Origin: an uncultured Clostridia bacterium
GTDB lineage: Bacteria > Bacillota > Clostridia > Oscillospirales > Acutalibacteraceae
Assembly (NCBI GenBank): GCA_946186245.1
Contig: CAMHMN010000007.1
Coordinates: forward strand, 1 to 54,350
DNA length: 54,350 nt
Reading direction: 5' to 3'
Each line of letters opens with the position of its first letter. Within the stretch, counting starts at the first letter, position 1. Made by a program: the position numbers and the translations under genes. This document shows positions 35,267 to 43,535 of this stretch, one piece after another. The notes beneath the pieces are model-generated. The model was not told where the DNA came from, searched no databases, and was given only the letters and a program-made list of their open reading frames with translations.

Positions 35267-35323
35267 AAAAAGACCAAGCAAAAGGTTTGCCGACATCGGC
35301 TCCCTCCTTTGTCTGGTCTTTTT
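35267..35323 (-). terminator. Terminator after CRISPR array 3
   Basis: On the minus strand AAAAAGACCA...AAAGG pairs with CCTTT...TGGTCTTTTT. It shares the GTCTGGTCTTTTT arm with the hairpin after array 2. cas6 starts 30 bases further on, so cas6 needs read-through or a weak own promoter. Confidence 0.75.
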
Positions 35324-35330
35324 GTGTTGC

Positions 35331-36231
35331 GCAATCAATTCTACAGAGAGGTTAATGCATGGCAATTGACAATGGAAAGTGGAAAGTGATTCTTAATAGA
35401 GGTTAATGCAAGAAAATGTTATTGCTCTTTAAATCCCTGTTTGAGGGGAGGTATCAATCCCTTATAGAGTTTAATGCAAGTATATTGGCCACAAGAACTC
35501 AACGGTGTGGGGATGGACGTATCAATCCCTTATAGAGGTTAATGCAAGCAGCTAAACCATGCATATGCTGAGTTGGCTGAAACCAAAGTATCAATCCCTT
35601 ATAGAGGTTAATGCAAGATGGGACATTAATCATATCTCGTGATTACGAAAGAGTATCAATCCCCTATAGAGGTTAATGCAAGTAGCGAAACATGGTACAT
35701 CGTACCGCCAGAAAATAGAAGGTATCAATCCCTTATAGAGGTTAATGCAAGTATGCAGAAATTAAGAGGTACAAGCTTCAAACTTCTGCACAAAATAGTG
35801 TATCAATCCCTTATAGAGGTTAATGCAAGGCAATGGTATCTCTTTTACAATCTAACAAGCAAATGTATCAATCCCTTATAGAGGTTAATGCAAGCTTAAA
35901 TAATTTTATGGAGTGATTTTTATGTTTATAGGTATCAATCCCTTATAGAGGTTAATGCAAGGTATGCAGCATGGAGCTGATGAGAAAGTCTGGGGTATAG
36001 TATCAATCCCTTATATAGGATAATGCAAGTCCTAGGCTTTGCCTTCTGGAATACAACATGTACAGCGTATCAATCCCTTATATAGGATAATGCAAGGTGA
36101 ATGGGAGACAGCCGAAGAGGCTTCAGAGGCAGGTATCAATCCCTTATATAGGTTAATGCAAGCACATGAAAATTGGAAAAACCAATCTTCCAAGTAAGCA
36201 TGTATCAATCCCTTATAGAGGTTAATGCAAG
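35331..36231 (-). CRISPR. CRISPR array 3 (12 repeats plus 2 degenerate distal copies)
   Basis: Same 30-bp repeat as arrays 1 and 2. Clear copies start at 35451, 35519, 35588, 35653, 35722, 35800, 35865, 35932, 36000, 36067, 36133 and 36202. Degenerate copies lie at about 35331-35360 and 35386-35412. Spacers are 35-39 bases except one of 48. The leader is on the right (36232 onward), so crRNA is read on the minus strand and the decayed repeats are at the distal end. Three repeats near the leader (36000, 36067, 36133) are variants with TATATAGG instead of TATAGAGG. The leader-adjacent repeat is canonical. Confidence 0.98.
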
Positions 36232-36254
36232 AACAACAATTTTGTCCTATCCTC

Positions 36255-36283
36255 ATTGTAACACCGGCAGGAAGGAATGTCAA
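36255..36283 (-). promoter_or_regulatory. Promoter in the leader of CRISPR array 3
   Basis: Minus strand: TTGACA (36278-36283), 17-bp spacer, TACAAT (36255-36260). The -10 is 23 bases from the first repeat, the same position as in arrays 1 and 2, though the rest of this leader differs from theirs except for GTTGTT at the repeat. Confidence 0.82.
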
Positions 36284-36362
36284 GGGATTTTTCCTGAAAT
36301 AAAAAACATCGCCCTGCTATTTGTGGTATATGAACTGACAGCAGCGCGTTCCGGCTTCTTCA

Positions 36363-37490
36363 TCACGGTGTCGCATCACGGAAATAAACACCGTAGATCA
36401 CCAGTACCGCTAATCCGCAAAGGATAAGAATGATTCTCGCCATCATGAAACGCCCAGAGCTTTTCCGGAATCTTTCCGGCAGGAATTGCAGGACATTGCC
36501 CACGTTAAAGCAAATAACGAAAGGCCATACCATCAGGAACATAATATCCAGTAATCCTTCTATACCCTGATTTTTCCATTCGCCCAATAATACTCCCATC
36601 ACACCATAGCCGAAAAAGGCGACGATTGCTTTCCACAGAGAACCCGTGCGGAATCCCGGAAGCTCGCGGAGAAGGGGGATTCTGTCGATCTTCCGTGCGC
36701 CAGCGGCACGTTGCAGCCATCTTTCCATCGCCTCCGCCGAGGAATAGCGGCTGTACGAATCGAGAAAGGTGGCTTTTTCGATGATACTGACAATCTCGCG
36801 GCTGCCCCTGTATTTCTTCACTACGGGTTCCGCGCCTGTCAGCATGAAATTCAGCAGACAGCCGAGGGAATACACATCGGACTGCGGAAGAATATCGGAT
36901 GACAGACTTTCCGGAGCCTGAAAGCCGATGGTACCCACCACGGTATAATCGGGAGCCACAGCTGCATCCAACTGCTTTCCGCCGCCGAAGTCGATGATTT
37001 TTACCTGAAGATGATCGGGGTTACAGTCAGCCATCATGATATTGTCCGGCTTTATATCCCGGTGAATCACGCCCGCTTCATGCGCCGACTGCAAACCTTC
37101 GCAAATCTGAATAGCTACCGACACCGCCTGTTCTTCTGAGAGCAGGCCGTTTTTTTCTATGTACTGCGCAAGAGAGAGGGATTCTTCTTCATCATTCCCT
37201 TTGGCGCAGACATATTCCGTCACCGCGTAATATTGTTCCGGCGTCATTCCGTCATCAGACTTTACGCATATGACCATAAGAATATGCGCCATATACGAAT
37301 TGTAGCAGTGATTCAGCCTTTCGTGAAGTGCCGCGCGTTTAGCGTCTATCTCTTTCACCACGACGGTAATATATCCGCCGTCCGGATTCTGCATCATGGC
37401 CAGCATAGTCTTCTGCGCTCTCTTTTCCGGCGTTAAATCACGGTAAACCGAAAATGCATGCGAAAATTCATTTTGCGACATGACAAACAT
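36363..37490 (-). CDS. Membrane-anchored Ser/Thr protein kinase
   Basis: 375 residues; ATG seven bases after GGAGA on the minus strand. Kinase domain about 20-280: Lys46 (VVVKEI), catalytic loop VIHRDIKPDN (His143-Asn150), DFG at 167-169 (KIIDFGGGK) and QAPES in the activation segment. All key residues are present. The usual N-terminal Gly loop is weak. Residues about 285-370 hold three or four membrane spans ending in a short tail, so the kinase faces the cytoplasm. It has no extracellular sensor. The HTH regulator gene lies 19 bases upstream in the same operon, which suggests the regulator may be its partner or substrate. Confidence 0.9.
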   Translation of the reverse strand: MFVMSQNEFSHAFSVYRDLTPEKRAQKTMLAMMQNPDGGYITVVVKEIDAKRAALHERLNHCYNSYMAHILMVICVKSDDGMTPEQYYAVTEYVCAKGNDEEESLSLAQYIEKNGLLSEEQAVSVAIQICEGLQSAHEAGVIHRDIKPDNIMMADCNPDHLQVKIIDFGGGKQLDAAVAPDYTVVGTIGFQAPESLSSDILPQSDVYSLGCLLNFMLTGAEPVVKKYRGSREIVSIIEKATFLDSYSRYSSAEAMERWLQRAAGARKIDRIPLLRELPGFRTGSLWKAIVAFFGYGVMGVLLGEWKNQGIEGLLDIMFLMVWPFVICFNVGNVLQFLPERFRKSSGRFMMARIILILCGLAVLVIYGVYFRDATP

Positions 37491-37509
37491 ATCATTTCTC
37501 CATACCTTT

Positions 37510-37935
37510 TCATTTAAAAAATCCGCCGTAGCCTTTTTCTTGCAGCTCCCGGCGTATTTCAGCGCCCGACTGTTTGTGAATCAGTCCCCAGATAATGACC
37601 GCCTCCGCTTCATCTCTGGTGTAGAGTTCCTGATACCTCGCCGCTTTGAGCAGACTGTTGGTTTCCTCCAGCGTGGCGTTGATAGCAAGGGCAATGTCAA
37701 TGACCACCTTGCGGCTGGGGTTGACATTCTGTTCGGAAGGATTGCGCAGCTTGTTGACATAGGTCTTGGAGATGCTCGTATTCTCTACGATCCGCATGAC
37801 GGAGATGTTCTTTTTCTGAATCAGCCTTCCCAGCACAACAGGAAAGGTATTGGACACCATGCCCGTGAGCTTCGCGTCGCCAAAGTGCAGCGCACGCTCC
37901 AGTTCCCTTTTGTTTTCCTCTGTGATTCGTCCCAT
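37510..37935 (-). CDS. XRE-like helix-turn-helix regulator paired with the kinase
   Basis: 141 residues; AGAGGAAG precedes the ATG. A Cro/CI-type HTH is visible at about 30-90 (VVLGRLIQKKNISVMRIVEN, TSISKTYVNKLRNP, KVVIDIALAINATLEETNSL). The last 45 residues (YTRDEAEAVIIWGLIHKQSG...) form a conserved-looking helical tail. It is transcribed first in a two-gene operon with the kinase from the promoter at 37977-38005. The divergent SHOCT gene has a palindrome upstream that it could bind. Confidence 0.8.
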   Translation of the reverse strand: MGRITEENKRELERALHFGDAKLTGMVSNTFPVVLGRLIQKKNISVMRIVENTSISKTYVNKLRNPSEQNVNPSRKVVIDIALAINATLEETNSLLKAARYQELYTRDEAEAVIIWGLIHKQSGAEIRRELQEKGYGGFFK

Positions 37936-37976
37936 TCACGGCACTTCCTCTCGGAATCATTGTATATTTCTGTCGT

Positions 37977-38005
37977 ATTATAGCATACGATTGCGGCAAA
38001 ATCAA
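37977..38005 (-). promoter_or_regulatory. Promoter of the HTH-kinase operon
   Basis: Minus strand: TTGATT (38000-38005), 17-bp spacer, TATAAT (37977-37982). Confidence 0.8.
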
Positions 38006-38041
38006 TGATCCACCCCAAAAAACAGGCAGGCAAACGAAATT

Positions 38042-38085
38042 GACCACTCTCAGTGGTCGCATTTTCTATGAGAAAGAAGTATAAT
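38042..38085 (+). promoter_or_regulatory. Operator-like palindrome and -10 box of the SHOCT gene
   Basis: GACCACT-CTC-AGTGGTC (38042-38058) is a perfect 7-3-7 palindrome. A TATAAT follows at 38080-38085, but no -35 hexamer stands at 17-18 bp; the palindrome ends just upstream of where it should be, which fits an activator site. The region lies between the divergent HTH-kinase and SHOCT genes. Confidence 0.6.
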
Positions 38086-38138
38086 GTGAAACAGGGAGAC
38101 CTATTACTTTCATCAAGAATAAACGGAGGGTTCATCAA

Positions 38139-38936
38139 ATGGATAACAATCATTGCTGTGCGTGTGGCATAGGCGAATGTATGGGACATTGGTTCTTCAA
38201 GACGGCTGACAAGATGGTGGTATGTTCCAATTGCCTTTTAAAAATTCAGACTGTCCTCGGAAAAGCGTTCAAGATGACATTGACCGACAAAGAGGAAAAG
38301 GCATTTGCCAAAAGCCATACATCCGATTACTTTATCGAAAATGTAAAGGGCATCGAATCGATAACTGACTTGAAAGACGGGCTGTCGTTTGTGGTCAATT
38401 ATGAGAAGAAGACCATTCTATGCAATTGCAGAAAACAAGGCAATCCACTTGCAGGCAACGCTGTTCACCGTTTTGACCAGATCATCAAATACGAAAACGG
38501 TCAGAACACCTATGAAGTGCAAAAGGGAAACGCAGGGCATCCGATCATGCGAGCCATTGTAGGTAATGCTATCGCAGGTCCCGCCGGAGCGGTTGTGGGT
38601 GCCATGACGAGAAAAGACACAAGGCGAACCGAGACACGTCAGGGAGAATACTACATCAATCTGTATTTTCAGGAGGACGATGGTTCGGTCAGCATAGCCA
38701 GCAAGTTATTTGGTCAGGATGGCGTCAATCAGAACGCCAGCATGGAATACGCTAAATTTGAAGCCTTCATCAAAAAGGTGTTCACAGTGGAGGAAGAACC
38801 AAATGACGCGGCTCCTGCTCCGAGCAATCCCATTCCCGCCGCCGATGAGATAAAGAAATTCAAAGAGCTGCTGGACATGGGCGCCATCACGCAGGAAGAA
38901 TACGACGCAAAGAAAAAGCAATTGCTTGGCTTGTAA
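38139..38936 (+). CDS. Zinc-finger/SHOCT-domain protein with Gly-rich segment
   Basis: 265 residues; ATG eight bases after CGGAGGG. N-terminus: CCACGIGECMGHWF and CSNC look like a small zinc-binding motif of the DUF4428 kind. The middle has a Gly/Ala-rich hydrophobic stretch (IMRAIVGNAIAGPAGAVVGA) that could sit in a membrane. The C-terminus is a SHOCT motif (EIKKFKELLDMGAITQEEYD), an oligomerisation module found in many small bacterial proteins. Function unknown. Divergent from the HTH-kinase operon and followed by a terminator. Confidence 0.82.
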   Translation: MDNNHCCACGIGECMGHWFFKTADKMVVCSNCLLKIQTVLGKAFKMTLTDKEEKAFAKSHTSDYFIENVKGIESITDLKDGLSFVVNYEKKTILCNCRKQGNPLAGNAVHRFDQIIKYENGQNTYEVQKGNAGHPIMRAIVGNAIAGPAGAVVGAMTRKDTRRTETRQGEYYINLYFQEDDGSVSIASKLFGQDGVNQNASMEYAKFEAFIKKVFTVEEEPNDAAPAPSNPIPAADEIKKFKELLDMGAITQEEYDAKKKQLLGL

Positions 38937-38959
38937 GCAAAAAATAATTAAACCGATAG

Positions 38960-39026
38960 GCCCACCGGATTCATTTCCGCCAATGATCAGACATCGGCAG
39001 CAAAGAAATCCGGTGGGCATTTTTTA
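38960..39026 (+). terminator. Rho-independent terminator
   Basis: Stem GCCCACCGGATT (38960-38971) with its exact complement (39007-39018) around a 35-base loop, then ATTTTTTAT. Confidence 0.85.
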
Positions 39027-39126
39027 TCTGACGCACTGGCAATAAATGGAAATTTATAATGAAAATTTCAATGAAATAATCAGTTTGTAATTTCATTTCT
39101 TCTTATGTAAAATCAATAGAAAAGGG

Positions 39127-39414
39127 GTGATTATTACGAACAGTAAAGTTACTTCTGACAAAATTTATGCTGATATTTATCAGGAGATAGCCGACGCTCT
39201 CGGCGAGGAAACCGCTGTGGCCATTTATGAATTATTCAAAGGGCAGCAGATCATCTTCCCGCAGAAGCTCTACCGGAAGGAATACATATACCAATACATC
39301 GCGGAGTGTTACACCGGGAAAAATGTTCGTGAATTATCCCAAAAGTTCGGATATTCCGACCGGCGTATCCGGCAGATCGTCAGAGGTATGTCAGAGAAAC
39401 GGGATGAAGATTGA
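39127..39414 (+). CDS. Mor-type transcription activator-like HTH protein
   Basis: About 95 residues. A C-terminal HTH (CYTGKNVRELSQKFGYSDRR) and a helical N-terminal half (YQEIADALGEETAVAIYELF, KGQQIIFPQKLY) match the Mor activator family of Mu-like origin, often found on Clostridia elements. Start is unclear: the GTG at 39127 lies inside AAAGGGGTGATT, which itself looks like a ribosome site, so a downstream ATT (39130 or 39133) may be used. It precedes the zinc-ribbon module and could control it. Confidence 0.7.
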   Translation: MIITNSKVTSDKIYADIYQEIADALGEETAVAIYELFKGQQIIFPQKLYRKEYIYQYIAECYTGKNVRELSQKFGYSDRRIRQIVRGMSEKRDED

Positions 39415-39503
39415 GAGATTAGACATATAGTAAATGTATTGGTTCTTACGATTCATCTTCTTTGTTTCATCAATCTATTATTTTCAAATGGAAGTGATCT
39501 CAC

Positions 39504-41021
39504 ATGGCACAATTCTGCCCCGTTTGTGGCAAAAAAATTGGTCTGTTAGGAAAAATCGTTGTAAATAAGCTGGATAATGGCTCTGAAATATGTGTCAATT
39601 GTTCTTTTAAACTTAATAAATATCTTAAACTATATTACAAAGATGTCAATTGCTATTCTATTGAGCAATTAAGGGTGATTCTCAATCAATGTGGCAAATT
39701 GGAACCTTTCATAACTCAGTGGAATAAAATTGACGATAAATATAATGTGTGGATAAAAACGAAAAAAGAAAGATTAGAAAAGTTTGAAGAAAAATCTAGA
39801 AATAAGGAAAAAGAAATTGATGAAAACCGCAAATTATTGATTCGTGATTTAAAGGAAGATATCCTTGAAGAAAGATTGAGCGAAAGAGAGAATAAAGCTA
39901 ATAATGGGTACTATGGAATTGACGTTTCAAAATTGGCATCATATATAAACGAAATGATTGCAAGCAATTCTATTCATTACATTGAAGATTTCAAGCAATT
40001 TATTAACTATGAACAGCAGAAAAGATGGATTTCTTCAAAATATGTAGAAGATCAGGTAAGAGAATCAATTGAGTTGATTAATGATAATATTAATATCTAT
40101 ATGAAAGCAGAAGCAAGCTTCAAATTAATTCAAAAGGAGCATCAAAGCAGAATAGACTCATATGTTGATTCAATTGATACGCTCAAAATTTACAGATCCA
40201 TGGATTTATTCCAGTTCTGTAAATTGTCTGTTCCTAGTGAAATTGACATGTTTGGATTTGAAGGAAAACAATCCGAGTTACTTAGTCAAACCGTCAAGGA
40301 AATAGTAAATCATCATATACAGTACTTTTGTAAAGATAATAGCAAAACAAATGTAAATTTTGCCAATATTACCGCAAATTCAATCATTTTAGCTAATTAC
40401 TGTAAAGTTTTTATTGAAAAAATACCGGGTGATTTTATCTTTAGTTTAGAGCTAATCGGAGGAATCACTGAAACAAAGTATTCCATTAAATATTGGACGG
40501 ATGAATTGAAAGAGAATAAGGATAATATTACTGCTCAAGAATGCTTAGAAAAACAACTCTCACGTCGTGAGGAGATCGAAAAAGAATTAAATCGGGTAGG
40601 CGAGGATTTGAAATCCAGCTATGAGTCCATTCAACCACAAGTAACAGCTTTAGAAACGGTACTCTTCAGTAAAAATATCCCAAGCATCGAGAACAAGAAA
40701 GAAAATGAAGATAATAATGATATTGTGCAGAAAGCAAAAAATGATACAGATACACAAGTCATTAAGGACTCAACAGGTCAAAATACAAAAGAAAAACCGC
40801 TTCCATTAACAAATCCCGCCAATCAATACAGTGCCGATTCAAAAGCAATCTGCCCAAAATGCGGCGGTGAAAACAGACCAACCGCTAAATTCTGTAACCG
40901 ATGCGGAAATGCTCTGATCAAGCAATCATCTGTGCAAGAAGTAGTTTATTGCGATAATTGCGGTAATAAAATCCGGCCGGGCAAACATTTTTGCTCCGTC
41001 TGCGGAAATAAAATAGATTAA
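39504..41021 (+). CDS. Zinc-ribbon protein with long coiled-coil middle
   Basis: 505 residues; GGAAGTGATC lies before the ATG. N-terminus: FCPVCGKKI and CVNC form a DUF4428-like zinc finger. The middle (about 60-400) is helical and charged, with coiled-coil stretches. The C-terminus has a double zinc ribbon: CPKCGGENRPTAKFCNRCG and CDNCGNKIRPGKHFCSVCG. No membrane span. Clearly more AT-rich in codon choice (AAA, AAT, ATT) than the cas genes, so likely of separate origin. Function not recognised. Confidence 0.8.
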   Translation: MAQFCPVCGKKIGLLGKIVVNKLDNGSEICVNCSFKLNKYLKLYYKDVNCYSIEQLRVILNQCGKLEPFITQWNKIDDKYNVWIKTKKERLEKFEEKSRNKEKEIDENRKLLIRDLKEDILEERLSERENKANNGYYGIDVSKLASYINEMIASNSIHYIEDFKQFINYEQQKRWISSKYVEDQVRESIELINDNINIYMKAEASFKLIQKEHQSRIDSYVDSIDTLKIYRSMDLFQFCKLSVPSEIDMFGFEGKQSELLSQTVKEIVNHHIQYFCKDNSKTNVNFANITANSIILANYCKVFIEKIPGDFIFSLELIGGITETKYSIKYWTDELKENKDNITAQECLEKQLSRREEIEKELNRVGEDLKSSYESIQPQVTALETVLFSKNIPSIENKKENEDNNDIVQKAKNDTDTQVIKDSTGQNTKEKPLPLTNPANQYSADSKAICPKCGGENRPTAKFCNRCGNALIKQSSVQEVVYCDNCGNKIRPGKHFCSVCGNKID

Positions 41022-41035
41022 CAGGAGTGATCATT

Positions 41036-41764
41036 ATGAGTAAGAAGTGTACATTCTGTGGAGCTGTCATGGAGGACCATGATATGTTTTGTGATGAATG
41101 CGGAAAAAAATATGACGATGAAGCTGTTAAAAGAGCAGAGGAAACTAATAAATCCAATGCCGAAGCAGAGCAAGGAGCCAAACAACCGCCGCAACCGCCA
41201 CAGCCATCACCACAGCCGCATCTTAATGTCCCAACAATTCAGATGCCAGCTCAGGCACCATACACTAATCCCGCTGCACAACCACCATACACCAATCCCG
41301 TTGCACAGGCACCATACACTAATCCCGCTGCACAACCACCATACACCAATCCCCTTGCACAGACACCATACACCAATCCCCTTGCACAGGCACCATACAC
41401 CAATCCCGTTGCACAGGCACCATACACCAATCCCGTTGCACAGGCACCATATGGCAATCCCACTGCACAGGCACCATACGGCAATCCGACTGCACAGGCA
41501 CCATACGGCAATCCGATGACACATAATTCAAATAATACAAAAAAAAGAGAAGATTGGTTTGCCATTTCTTCTCTTATTATCGGGGTCAGTGAATTGCCTT
41601 TGACGGTTCTCCTTCCTTTTTTAGCTGTTTTTCTGCCGATACCCGGCATTATTCTGGGTGTGTTGGGTCTTAAATCCGAAAAAAAGACATTAGCAATCAT
41701 AGGAATTGTGCTTTCCTCGCTTTTCATTTTACTATTAATTATCGTCGGGATTTTTGTCGAGTAA
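41036..41764 (+). CDS. Zinc-ribbon membrane protein with 9-residue proline repeats
   Basis: 242 residues from the ATG at 41036, eight bases after AGGAG. N-terminal zinc ribbon (CTFCGAVMEDHDMFCDECGK), then a Gln/Pro linker, ten copies of a 9-residue repeat (A/P-PYTNPxAQ) at residues 74-163, then two or three membrane spans at the C-terminus with the DUF4190-like pattern (FLPIPGIILGVLGL). The zinc ribbon faces the cytoplasm. It lies 14 bases after the preceding zinc-ribbon gene, so they form an operon with the following lipoprotein gene. Confidence 0.82.
   Translation: MSKKCTFCGAVMEDHDMFCDECGKKYDDEAVKRAEETNKSNAEAEQGAKQPPQPPQPSPQPHLNVPTIQMPAQAPYTNPAAQPPYTNPVAQAPYTNPAAQPPYTNPLAQTPYTNPLAQAPYTNPVAQAPYTNPVAQAPYGNPTAQAPYGNPTAQAPYGNPMTHNSNNTKKREDWFAISSLIIGVSELPLTVLLPFLAVFLPIPGIILGVLGLKSEKKTLAIIGIVLSSLFILLLIIVGIFVE
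41255..41524 (+). repeat. Ten 27-bp tandem repeats inside the zinc-ribbon membrane protein gene
   Basis: Each 27-bp unit (GCACCATACACCAATCCC plus GTTGCACAG-like) encodes PYTNPxAQ plus one residue. The last three units change ACC to GGC (PYGNP). The units are nearly identical at DNA level, so copy number is likely to vary. Confidence 0.9.
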
Positions 41765-41791
41765 AACAATACAATTAGAGAGGTGTTAATA

Positions 41792-42712
41792 ATGAGTTTT
41801 TTTGAGAAGCTCAATCGAAAATCAAAAGGTGAACAAATGTTCATCATGCTTTTTATGTTCGTTGCAGTAGTTGGCGTTATGGGGTTGACAGGCTGTTTGG
41901 GTGAAGATTCATGTGAAATGCCGTCCTGCAACAACTCAAAGGTATCAGGCGTCAGCATGTCCAGCTGTTCTGTTCCGGGATGCGGAGGATGTCTTTCTTC
42001 CGGCAGCGGATGTGATTCTGCTTGCTGGCCGCAGTCATGTAAAACAATCAGCGTTTCCGCTGATAAGGATTCACAGTATTTCAAGAAATTAGAGTTAAAA
42101 GGCTGCGATACAAGATACTACGGTGGAGGATGCCTTGGATGTGCGCAAACCCAGAAGTCATGTTATGTTGGCTGTGTGGATTATGATGACGGCACGTTAG
42201 ACTTTAACGGCGTATTTTACGGCAATTCATCTTCCAAGGAACAGTATATAAGCTGCGACGGATGCGGCGGATGCACCACCACCAATGGTGAATTAGGCAC
42301 ATATATGATTATTATGGAGGACGTATCCCGGATTAGTTCTCTGCCATATTTTAAGTGGTCAGACGGTAATACTGAAAATGACAATCAAACGACCGAAGGC
42401 GATCTTACGGAAGATGGTGAATCATATGAACAAGAGGATGAACCCAGTTACGAAGAATGGCAGGTTGTTGAGATTGAAGAAAGACAGGGACGCATCAATA
42501 CGCAGGGAGGAAAGGTATCAGGATATAAATCTTCCTACGTTGTAGATGGCGGAAAATCCGCTAAAGTCAGAAAAAGCCTCGGTGACGGTTGGCAAGTTGT
42601 AACATCAAAATACTGCTATTCAAGGAACACACTGTGGTATGAGTTATACGACACAGAAGACGGAGATTATTACGGATGGGTCGACAGTCAGTTTATTGAT
42701 TTTGACGATTGA
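41792..42712 (+). CDS. Cys-rich lipoprotein with SH3-like C-terminus
   Basis: 306 residues from the ATG at 41792, eight bases after AGAGAGG. A hydrophobic segment (MFIMLFMFVAVVGVMGL) ends in lipobox LTGC, so the protein is probably lipidated. Residues about 30-150 carry about 22 Cys, many as CGGC/CxxC-like pairs (PGCGGCLSSGSGC, GGGCLGCAQ, CDGCGGC). An acidic linker (about 195-235) leads to an SH3b-like domain (KVRKSLGDGWQVV to YYGWVDSQF). The Cys suggest disulfides or metal binding outside the cell. The next gene encodes an Lgt-like enzyme of the kind needed to lipidate it. Confidence 0.82.
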   Translation: MSFFEKLNRKSKGEQMFIMLFMFVAVVGVMGLTGCLGEDSCEMPSCNNSKVSGVSMSSCSVPGCGGCLSSGSGCDSACWPQSCKTISVSADKDSQYFKKLELKGCDTRYYGGGCLGCAQTQKSCYVGCVDYDDGTLDFNGVFYGNSSSKEQYISCDGCGGCTTTNGELGTYMIIMEDVSRISSLPYFKWSDGNTENDNQTTEGDLTEDGESYEQEDEPSYEEWQVVEIEERQGRINTQGGKVSGYKSSYVVDGGKSAKVRKSLGDGWQVVTSKYCYSRNTLWYELYDTEDGDYYGWVDSQFIDFDD

Positions 42713-42761
42713 TATTTTTCTTAACATGATATCTCACTAATCATTTAGGAGTGAACAGGCT

Positions 42762-43529
42762 GTGTGTCCTTACATACACATTGTTTTGCCGACATATACG
42801 GTATTAGCTCTGATCGGCGGTTTCTTTTCGCTCGGACTCATGTATTCAAGGATAGAAAGGAATCATATTTCATTTACTTCGTTCCTGAAAATGTTTTTGA
42901 TTTCTGTGATAGGTGGATACTTGGGAGCTAAGCTTTTGTTTTCAATTACCCGGATTCCATGGCTTGTTATGAATTTCAGTCTGAAAAACCTGATCATGCT
43001 TTTTCCGCAAAGCGGTCTGGTCTTTTACGGAGGATTGTTTGGGGTTATTTTCTCCCTCCTGTTTCTTACCAGAAATGACAACGATCTGAGAGAGCGTGTA
43101 TTCAGAGTTGCGGTTCCTGCTATGCCGCTTTTTCACGCGTTTGGCCGGATTGGCTGTTTTATGACAGGATGTTGCTATGGGAAAAAATTGCCCGCACCAT
43201 TGAATTTAGGCATAATTACGGTAGACAGGATTCCAGTACAGCTGATCGAATCTTTGGCGGAATTTATTTTGTTCGGCATAATTATGTATTTAGACCGAAA
43301 AAAAGGAAAGTCGGATCTATTAAAATACTATCTCATCATGTATGCTATATTTCGGTTTTTCATCGAGTTTTTCCGAGGAGATCTGATTAGGGGAATCTTT
43401 TGGGGATTATCTACCGCACAATGGATATCCTTAATGATTATCTGCTTCTACACATATAGGGGAATATCATCAAAATACGATTTTGATTTATTGGAATATG
43501 TTAAAGGACATCTGTTCCATAAATCATAA
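42762..43529 (+). CDS. lgt: Prolipoprotein diacylglyceryl transferase-like enzyme
   Basis: 255 residues; GTG start at 42762, about 11 bases after TTAGGAG. About seven membrane spans. The Lgt signatures are present: GLVFYGGLFG, HAFGRIGCFMTGCCYG (with the essential His-Gly-R region) and EFFRGDLIRGIFWGLSTAQW. It transfers diacylglycerol to the lipobox Cys of prolipoproteins at the membrane. A dedicated copy next to a Cys-rich lipoprotein is unusual because lgt is normally a single housekeeping gene. The AT-rich codon use matches its upstream neighbours. Confidence 0.88.
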   Translation: MCPYIHIVLPTYTVLALIGGFFSLGLMYSRIERNHISFTSFLKMFLISVIGGYLGAKLLFSITRIPWLVMNFSLKNLIMLFPQSGLVFYGGLFGVIFSLLFLTRNDNDLRERVFRVAVPAMPLFHAFGRIGCFMTGCCYGKKLPAPLNLGIITVDRIPVQLIESLAEFILFGIIMYLDRKKGKSDLLKYYLIMYAIFRFFIEFFRGDLIRGIFWGLSTAQWISLMIICFYTYRGISSKYDFDLLEYVKGHLFHKS

Positions 43530-43535
43530 CCACGG

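Noticed and set aside
35639-35881. Open frame through CRISPR array 3
   Set aside because: It consists of repeats and spacers; YQSLIEVNA is simply the translated repeat. The same applies to 23367-23600 and 36032-36427.
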